From JAXGTO01 sp040774885 (lineage in GTDB: Bacteria > Actinomycetota > Coriobacteriia > Coriobacteriales > Eggerthellaceae), in NCBI GenBank assembly GCA_040774885.1, contig JAXGTO010000018.1, positions 1 through 47,167 on the forward strand: DNA of 47,167 bases, given 5' to 3'. Position numbers and translations under genes: made by a program. Under the pieces are notes generated by a model. That model had not been told where the DNA came from and made no database searches. It saw only the letters and a list, made by a program, of their open reading frames with translations. Of the stretch, positions 42,102 to 47,167 are shown one piece after another. Numbering within the stretch: the first letter of the stretch is position 1; each line of letters begins with the position of its first letter.

Positions 42102-44369
42102 TTACCACATTCCAAAGGCGTACCACAGGCACACCGCTGCCACCAGCATGAGAATCAAACTGCCGTACATGAAATACAGGACGATGCGGTACACGGACAC
42201 GGTAAGACCCTGTGATTCGGCAGCTGATGCAACTTGATGCGCACCCGCCCCACCGTACAAGTCGGTAGTCCATCCGGCATGCAGCGGCTCGGAACTTCTG
42301 ACCTGGAGCAATTCCAAAAACACGAATACCGCCGCAAGAGCGAAGTAAATGCCGAAGTCGCACATATAGCGCATGAGGACGCCTGCGGCCTGCAAGTCGA
42401 ATATGCACAGAACCAAACCGAGTCCGATTGCCGCCAAAAGCGGTTTGAACAAACCCTTCTGCGCCAATCCGCGACGGGCTTTGGGCAAGGCGAGCAAGAT
42501 GAACGACATGGGGTACAAGAAGAAGTAACCGCCGAACATCGATTCGGTGATGGTGACGCCTTGGTAACTGGGGTCGAGATAGGTCTGACGCAAAAACGGG
42601 AACTGGCTTCCCACATTGGGCGGCTGGATAAGGTAGGCATAGAGCCCGAAGGGAATGCGATCGAAATGAAAGCCACGATGCGTCATGTCATTGGTTGTCA
42701 GGTTGTAATTGGCGCCGAAGTCGAAGGGGGATCCGAAACGCAAGAAGTTATACAAGAGCACGAAGAAACCCACCACTAAAAACGGCGTCAGAGCAGATGT
42801 GAACGCACTGCGCACCGCACGACGTTGACGTCGATCGACGGCAGCTTTCTTGAACGGCCAGATGAGGAAGATGCCGAAAACGGCAGCAAGGACCATCTGG
42901 GGTCGGCAGGCCAACGTAAGGGCTATGAGCACGGCTCCGGCCACTATATAGCCCCGTTGTATGTATCCTCGCGACGTTCCGCGCACCCAGAGAGCCAGCC
43001 CCCAGGCCACGCAGCACAAACCCACCGCTTCGGGCATGAAATACATGGTTGGCGAGCGCGCTAAAATAAGCGCCCCGCCTCCGATGAGCAGGAAGACATC
43101 CATGACGATGAATACCCCCAGCGAAGTACGGGGGAACCATCGTTTGCATATCTGCATCAAAAGATAAGCGAGCCCCACGGCATAGATGCAAGCGCAGATG
43201 ATGATGCCGAGCCAAGTGGGGAATCCCGTGCCGAAAACCAGATACCAAGGCAGGTAGAAAATAAGGCACGGCAGGATGCCGAAATAGACATAGTACTTCC
43301 CTTGGTAATATGCATGGTCCCAAAGATACGGAACCCCTTGGTCGATTCTGGCCTGGGTATCGTACGGATTCGACATGGATTGCAGCGCGGCGCTGGGAAC
43401 GTCATCAAGGTACAGGTGTCCCTCTGAAAGCGCCACCGCCAACTTCTGATACTGGGTCTGATTGGCGGGCAGGGTAGCCTCGGTCATGTTGACATAATAG
43501 GTGTTGGACAAAACCAACGCGATGATCACCGCCAGCTCCAGCAGCACCAAGCATGCGATGATGGTCTTTTGACGGCTGCGGCGAATATCGAGCACCACTG
43601 CATAGATCTTGGCTTGGGGTCGCAGTGCGAACAGCGCCGCAAGCAAAGCGAGGATGGCGAACAATCGGATTGGGTCGAAATGAAAGGGAACCTGCGTATT
43701 GAGCGATATGCCGCTGACCGTTATCGATCCGATGCTCGAAAGGTTCGTCGCCGTCACTTTGATGGAATGGCAGTTGCCCGCAGGATCAAGCGAGATATAG
43801 CTGCTGGAAGGATCCGATGGGTCGACCGTGACAGTGGGAAGGCTGTAATAATTCGCATTGCCTTCATCTTGCAGGTACATGACCACCTGCACTTTGGGGT
43901 CAGCCGTTTGGGATGCGGCAGCATTGTCTATCGTCATATTGAAGTGAATGCTCTTGACCGTATCGTCCAGGCCGGTTATCTCGAAGGAATTGTCACCATC
44001 GGAAAGCGAGATGACCACTCCATCGCTTGCAGGGATTCCCTCGATTGAATAGTTTGACGTGACATCCGGATACACCAAGCTGGCAAAAAACGAGAAGTTG
44101 AACCAGAACACCTCGATGAGCACCGCGAGCGCGATGATGCCGATGACCGCCATAAGGCTGCGGCCAGCCGAACGCACACGCCCTGATCGCCGAGGCTCGT
44201 TATACACGGGTTGTTGCGCGGGCTCTTGGTTCCAGCGATCAGTTGAACCGCGGTTCGCGTCGGCAGAGGCCGCGTTAGATGAATAGGCGGCACGTTCTCG
44301 GGCAAGACGTTCGAACTCGGGAGATGAAACGCCAGGGGCGAATGGATCGTTTTCAGGTGATGGACTCAT
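42102..44369 (-). CDS. Large polytopic membrane protein, GT-C-like
   Basis: 755-residue membrane protein. An N-terminal polar, Pro/Ser-rich cytosolic segment (about 70 residues) is followed by a helix (SLMAVIGIIALAVLIEVFWF). Next comes an extracytoplasmic beta-rich domain of about 140 residues with many Ser, Asp and Asn, then ten or more helices. The stretch from NPYDTQARIDQGVPYLWDHA to YYQGKYYVYFG and the acidic EGHLYLDD resemble GT-C glycosyltransferases of the mannosyltransferase/GT39 kind, which use lipid-phosphate sugars. This is a weak structural resemblance; function and donor are unknown. It is a single-gene unit. Confidence 0.72.
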   Translation of the reverse strand: MSPSPENDPFAPGVSSPEFERLARERAAYSSNAASADANRGSTDRWNQEPAQQPVYNEPRRSGRVRSAGRSLMAVIGIIALAVLIEVFWFNFSFFASLVYPDVTSNYSIEGIPASDGVVISLSDGDNSFEITGLDDTVKSIHFNMTIDNAAASQTADPKVQVVMYLQDEGNANYYSLPTVTVDPSDPSSSYISLDPAGNCHSIKVTATNLSSIGSITVSGISLNTQVPFHFDPIRLFAILALLAALFALRPQAKIYAVVLDIRRSRQKTIIACLVLLELAVIIALVLSNTYYVNMTEATLPANQTQYQKLAVALSEGHLYLDDVPSAALQSMSNPYDTQARIDQGVPYLWDHAYYQGKYYVYFGILPCLIFYLPWYLVFGTGFPTWLGIIICACIYAVGLAYLLMQICKRWFPRTSLGVFIVMDVFLLIGGGALILARSPTMYFMPEAVGLCCVAWGLALWVRGTSRGYIQRGYIVAGAVLIALTLACRPQMVLAAVFGIFLIWPFKKAAVDRRQRRAVRSAFTSALTPFLVVGFFVLLYNFLRFGSPFDFGANYNLTTNDMTHRGFHFDRIPFGLYAYLIQPPNVGSQFPFLRQTYLDPSYQGVTITESMFGGYFFLYPMSFILLALPKARRGLAQKGLFKPLLAAIGLGLVLCIFDLQAAGVLMRYMCDFGIYFALAAVFVFLELLQVRSSEPLHAGWTTDLYGGAGAHQVASAAESQGLTVSVYRIVLYFMYGSLILMLVAAVCLWYAFGMW

Positions 44370-44455
44370 ATCGATGCATTATAGAATCCGACCACTTCCC
44401 CGCCGCATTTGTTGGGAAAAACCCATAAGGTTGGGGTACAATACCGTTTCGTCTT

Positions 44456-44530
44456 GGGCCTATAGCTCAACGGTGGAGCAGAGGACTCATAATCCTTTGG
44501 TTGCAGGTTCGAATCCTGCTGGGCCCACCA
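44456..44530 (+). tRNA. tRNA with anticodon CAT (Met elongator or Ile2)
   Basis: The acceptor GGGCCTA pairs with TGGGCCC (one wobble), the discriminator is A, and CCA is encoded at 44528-44530. The anticodon stem GAGGA/TCCTT closes the loop CTCATAA, giving CAT. The T arm is GCAGG-TTCGAAT-CCTGC. The first pair is G-C, so it is not the initiator. Whether it is elongator Met or lysidine-modified tRNA-Ile2 is not settled by sequence reading; a similar acceptor occurs in tRNA-Ile2. Confidence 0.93.
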
Positions 44531-44539
44531 TGAAGCCAT

Positions 44540-44576
44540 TCAGATCATCCGCCAGCCGGGTGATCTGATTTCGTTT
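44540..44576 (+). terminator. Terminator after the CAT tRNA
   Basis: TCAGATCATCC (44540-44550) pairs with GGGTGATCTGA (44558-44568), 11 pairs with one wobble and a 7-base loop, followed by TTTCGTTTT. It lies ten bases after the tRNA 3' end. The rest of the gap to the antiporter stop (44577-44674) has a G-rich direct repeat but no gene. Confidence 0.85.
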
Positions 44577-44608
44577 TCTCTCCCCTCTTCTGGACCGCAA
44601 TGCGGGAA

Positions 44609-44627
44609 TTTGGGGCATTTTTGGGGC
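44609..44627 (+). repeat. TTTGGGGC direct repeat near the tRNA
   Basis: TTTGGGGC occurs at 44609-44616 and again at 44620-44627. It is a short G-rich repeat in a non-coding gap between a tRNA and a convergent gene, where integrated elements often leave attachment-site traces. No integrase is present. Confidence 0.35.
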
Positions 44628-44674
44628 GCAAGTCCAAACTCCAGAGTCAAATCGAGCACAAAAGCGACCCGCGC

Positions 44675-46714
44675 TCAGACGTGATCTTCCAAATCGAGCT
44701 GCATCAGCAACACGTTGTCGCGCATCTCTTTCGCCTGCGCCCGCTTCAGCGTTCCCGCCTCGTAGGCGTCCTGTATCCCCTCGATCTCGAAGGCGTAGGC
44801 ACGCCGTTCCACATCGTCCATCTTGTCGGTGGTTCGCGCGTAACTCGTGATATCGGGCCGCGTGCGCTCAAGTCGAGACAATGCCGCTTGATGGAACAAG
44901 AGAGACTGCGCCACCACTTCGGTGGGATAAACGGAATCTTTGGAATCGAGCATTTGCTGCAAATGTTCGACGGCATGCTGCTCGGTGGCTATCTGCAGCT
45001 GGCGCATTTCGTTGGTATGTTGGGGCTCGTCGACACCGGGAAGCGCCTTGAGGACCATGCGAACCAAAACATTGACGGTGGTCTTGAAGTGGGCCATTGC
45101 CTGACGCGCCATCCACCTGCTGCTTGACTTGTGACGCACGAAGTTCTGTCGTTCGCCCAGTCGATGGATATACGTATAGCCGTCCAAGTCGTCGGCTTCA
45201 CCTCGTTCGACCAACTCGACCACATAATCTTGCATGCAACGCAGCACGTCGATCTTGAGCCTTGAAGTGGGCTCGCTTTCTATATCGGCCTTTTCCTGCA
45301 CAGCCAAGATGCGATCGTTGTATTGCCCGATGACCGCATCGACCGCGCGGCCGTTCTCTGCCGTCTTTTCGGCCGCCAGCTGTTCGATCACGCGACGGAA
45401 GATGTCCACTTGGACCCGAGCAGCTTCTTCGTCGGTATCGATGTCAGCTTCAGGCGTTGGCGGCGCCAGCACGGGCAAGAGGAAATTGGCCAGAAGCAAA
45501 GTGCACAAGATGACGCCGGAAGCCAAGAAGATGATGAGGTCGCGCTGCGGAAACGCAAGGCCTGAATCGGTGAACAACGGAATGGAGAAGATGATGGAAA
45601 GGGTAACCGCCCCTTTGGGACCGCCCACCGTGGCAATAAGGTCGCTGCGCAAATCGGAGCCGCTGATCCGCCATCCGCGCCCCTCGGATCTATGGCGGGA
45701 AACAACATTCATCGCCGTCACCCATACAAAACGGACGACCACCAAAACGACGGTGATGGCAAGGACGAAGCCTATCAAGCCGATATTGTCGATGGCAACG
45801 GAATCCCAGGTAGATTGCGTGGCGCGAGGAAGCTGCATGCCCAACATGACGAAAACGATGCCATTGAGCGCAAAGGAGATGACACGCCACACGCTTGAAG
45901 AAACGATGCTCAAGCGCGATGCGGTAGGACCGATCTTGCGATCGGAATAGCTGCTGATAACCAGACCCGCCGCCACCACCGCCAATATTCCCGACACGCT
46001 GATGACTTCCGCGCACAGATAGATGATGAAGGGAAGCAGCACATCGAACATGACGAAAAACGTGGTTGATTCCAAACCGAGGTCGCGCACCTTGCCCTGG
46101 ATCCAATGGGCGATAAGAGCAAGCAGGATGCCCGCAATGATGCCGCCGAAAAAGCTGAAGACGAAGCTCACCGACGCATCGAGCAGCGAGAATGCACCCG
46201 TGACCGCAGCGGCGATGGCGAACTGGAACGACACGACGCCTGAAGCGTCATTGAGAAGCGCCTCGCCTGACAACAACGCTTTTTCTCGTCGGGAAAGATC
46301 GACGGTTCTGGAAAGCGAAGAAACGGCCACGGCATCGGTGGGGCCGAGCGCAGCACCCAAGGCGAAAGCAGCGGTAAGCGGAATGGAAGGGATCAGCCAG
46401 TGGACGCTGAAGCCGACCGCCAGCATGATGATGAGCACCAGCCCTACCGCCAGCGACAAGATTGTCTTCTTATTGCGCCACAGCCCCAGCTTGTCGGCAT
46501 TCTTGGCATCGTTGAACAAAAGAGGAGCGATGAACAGCAGCAAGAAGAAGTCCGGGTCAAGCGTGATATCGATGGTCGTCGCGGAAAAAAGCGCCAATAA
46601 GAAGCCGAGCGCAATCTGAATCAGCGGCAACGAGATGCGCGGAAGCACCTGTTCGAGCACGGAAGAAACCAAGACGGCGGCCGCCAGCATGAGTATGAGT
46701 TCCAGCGTGGCCAT
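44675..46714 (-). CDS. Na+/H+ antiporter, CPA1 family
   Basis: Sodium (or potassium)/proton exchanger of the CPA1/NhaP-like family, about 679 residues. About 12 hydrophobic helices span residues 1-420, including the ion-binding segments ALGAALGPTDAVAV and SGEALLNDASGVVSF. A long cytosolic, largely helical C-terminal domain of 250 residues may be regulatory. I favour ATG 46712-46714 because MATLELILML matches the usual family start, although AAGGGGG is 13 bases away. A start 16 codons upstream has no ribosome-binding site. It is convergent with the CAT tRNA and divergent from tRNA-His. Confidence 0.88.
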   Translation of the reverse strand: MATLELILMLAAAVLVSSVLEQVLPRISLPLIQIALGFLLALFSATTIDITLDPDFFLLLFIAPLLFNDAKNADKLGLWRNKKTILSLAVGLVLIIMLAVGFSVHWLIPSIPLTAAFALGAALGPTDAVAVSSLSRTVDLSRREKALLSGEALLNDASGVVSFQFAIAAAVTGAFSLLDASVSFVFSFFGGIIAGILLALIAHWIQGKVRDLGLESTTFFVMFDVLLPFIIYLCAEVISVSGILAVVAAGLVISSYSDRKIGPTASRLSIVSSSVWRVISFALNGIVFVMLGMQLPRATQSTWDSVAIDNIGLIGFVLAITVVLVVVRFVWVTAMNVVSRHRSEGRGWRISGSDLRSDLIATVGGPKGAVTLSIIFSIPLFTDSGLAFPQRDLIIFLASGVILCTLLLANFLLPVLAPPTPEADIDTDEEAARVQVDIFRRVIEQLAAEKTAENGRAVDAVIGQYNDRILAVQEKADIESEPTSRLKIDVLRCMQDYVVELVERGEADDLDGYTYIHRLGERQNFVRHKSSSRWMARQAMAHFKTTVNVLVRMVLKALPGVDEPQHTNEMRQLQIATEQHAVEHLQQMLDSKDSVYPTEVVAQSLLFHQAALSRLERTRPDITSYARTTDKMDDVERRAYAFEIEGIQDAYEAGTLKRAQAKEMRDNVLLMQLDLEDHV

Positions 46715-46801
46715 CGGGTAGGGACGACCCCCTTTTCGGGTGGGTTTCTGCTTTCGTTTCATTGTAACGGTGAAGTCGCGTTGAACGCACGGATATTCTG
46801 C

Positions 46802-46830
46802 TTGCGTCGTGAGCTCGGGTACCGTATACT
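46802..46830 (+). promoter_or_regulatory. Promoter of tRNA-His
   Basis: TTGCGT (46802-46807) and TATACT (46825-46830) at 17-base spacing lie 15 bases before the tRNA. Confidence 0.65.
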
Positions 46831-46844
46831 TTCGCCTTGCGCCT

Positions 46845-46922
46845 GGTGGGTATAGTTCAGTTGGCTAGAACGCCAGATTGTGGCTCTGGAGGTCGTCGGT
46901 TCGAGTCCGATTACCCACCCCA
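46845..46922 (+). tRNA. tRNA-His (anticodon GTG)
   Basis: The acceptor GTGGGTA pairs with TACCCAC. An extra 5' G (46845, position -1) pairs with discriminator C73 (46919), the hallmark of tRNA-His, and CCA is encoded at 46920-46922. The anticodon stem CCAGA/TCTGG holds loop TTGTGGC with anticodon GTG. Confidence 0.96.
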
Positions 46923-46941
46923 GCGCGCTTTTGAAAAATGC

Positions 46942-46970
46942 TTGCAGCACAATGGCAGGTGTTTTACAAT
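46942..46970 (+). promoter_or_regulatory. Promoter of tRNA-Lys
   Basis: TTGCAG (46942-46947) and TACAAT (46965-46970) at 17-base spacing lie 25 bases before the tRNA. Confidence 0.65.
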
Positions 46971-46995
46971 AGCCAAACGCTCATTGCGAGCACAC

Positions 46996-47071
46996 GCACC
47001 GTTAGCTTAGTTGGTAGAGCAGGGGACTCTTAATCCCAAGGTCCGGCGTTCGAGTCGCCGACGGTGCACCA
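46996..47071 (+). tRNA. tRNA-Lys (anticodon CTT)
   Basis: The acceptor GCACCGT pairs with ACGGTGC, the discriminator is A, and CCA is encoded at 47069-47071. The anticodon stem GGGGA/TCCCA-type arm closes the loop CTCTTAA with anticodon CTT. Length is 76 nt. Confidence 0.95.
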
Positions 47072-47080
47072 TGAATGCGA

Positions 47081-47104
47081 ACCTCCCTGCGGGGAGGTTT
47101 TTTC
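47081..47104 (+). terminator. Terminator after tRNA-Lys
   Basis: ACCTCCC (47081-47087) pairs with GGGAGGT (47092-47098) around a TGCG loop, followed by a run of T (TTTTTTC). It ends the tRNA-Lys transcript, possibly also tRNA-His. Confidence 0.92.
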
Positions 47105-47133
47105 ATACTGATGCCCAATCAGAAAGGCGCCCC

Positions 47134-47167
47134 ATGGCCCATCGTTCAGGACACACGCTTCGAACCG
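47134..47167 (+). CDS. Possible start of a truncated gene at the window edge
   Basis: ATG at 47134 lies seven bases after AAAGG and opens a frame (MAHRSGHTLRT) that runs off the window. A competing ATG at 47111 in another frame is also open to the edge. Too little sequence remains to choose or to name a product. Confidence 0.3.
   Translation, partial: MAHRSGHTLRT

Noticed and set aside
41915..42151. Small plus-strand frame of 78 codons in the gap before the GT-C-like gene
   Set aside because: No ribosome-binding site or recognisable sequence; it overlaps the 3' end of the minus-strand gene.
1..47167. CRISPR arrays, insertion sequences, rRNA genes or prophage
   Set aside because: No spaced direct repeats, transposase-like frames, rRNA-like stretches or phage genes were found on either strand.

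Overview
The window looks like ordinary chromosome from an anaerobic, GC-rich actinobacterium of the class Coriobacteriia, most likely Eggerthellaceae. This is inferred from gene content: FixABCX with an acyl-CoA dehydrogenase, a stand-alone fumarate-reductase-like flavoprotein, a cupin-type regulator beside an AMP-dependent ligase, modABCD, and Ser-rich lipoproteins next to zinc-ribbon membrane proteins. I cannot name a species. Most genes lie on the minus strand in long, tightly packed operons. No insertion sequence, CRISPR array, rRNA or prophage gene is visible.

Region 1 (1-5739): a CaiA-type acyl-CoA dehydrogenase followed by fixA, fixB, fixC and fixX on the minus strand, divergent from a TetR-family regulator. 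Strong stem-loops lie between the acyl-CoA dehydrogenase gene and fixA, between fixB and fixC, and after fixX. This resembles the electron-transfer half of the carnitine/crotonobetaine system, but no carnitine genes are present here. Region 2 (5736-14740): a branched-chain amino acid operon read ilvD-ilvB-ilvN-ilvC-serA-leuA-thioesterase. It starts from a clear promoter and has a leader of about 310 nt with T-box-like features and an intrinsic terminator just before ilvD. Region 3 (14791-19854): trxA-trxB and prfA-prmC-punA-metallo-beta-lactamase-fold hydrolase.

Region 4 (19980-26964): a patatin-like lipase, a zinc-ribbon membrane protein with a beta-lactamase-fold lipoprotein, a class-I amidotransferase, and a modA-modB-modC-modD molybdate uptake operon with an inverted repeat in its promoter region. 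Region 5 (27095-36274): thrS with its terminator, a small zinc-ribbon membrane protein, and the proteostasis run tig-clpP-clpX-valS. The trigger factor carries a 50-residue Lys/Ala/Pro tail. tRNA-Leu(TAG) lies upstream of tig. Region 6 (36371-44369): an acyl-CoA synthetase with an XRE-cupin regulator, serC, a flavoprotein overlapping the serC 3' end, an MGMT-like protein, and a large GT-C-like membrane protein. Region 7 (44456-47167): a tRNA with anticodon CAT, a Na+/H+ antiporter on the opposite strand, tRNA-His, tRNA-Lys, a terminator, and possibly the first codons of another gene.

Functionally, serC and serA supply two steps of serine synthesis. ilvD/B/N/C and leuA cover the common valine/isoleucine steps and the entry to leucine. 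The Fix module would feed electrons to an acyl-CoA dehydrogenase acting on an unidentified acyl-CoA. Most start codons were moved from the longest open frame to the first start with a good ribosome-binding site; the reasons are given per entry.
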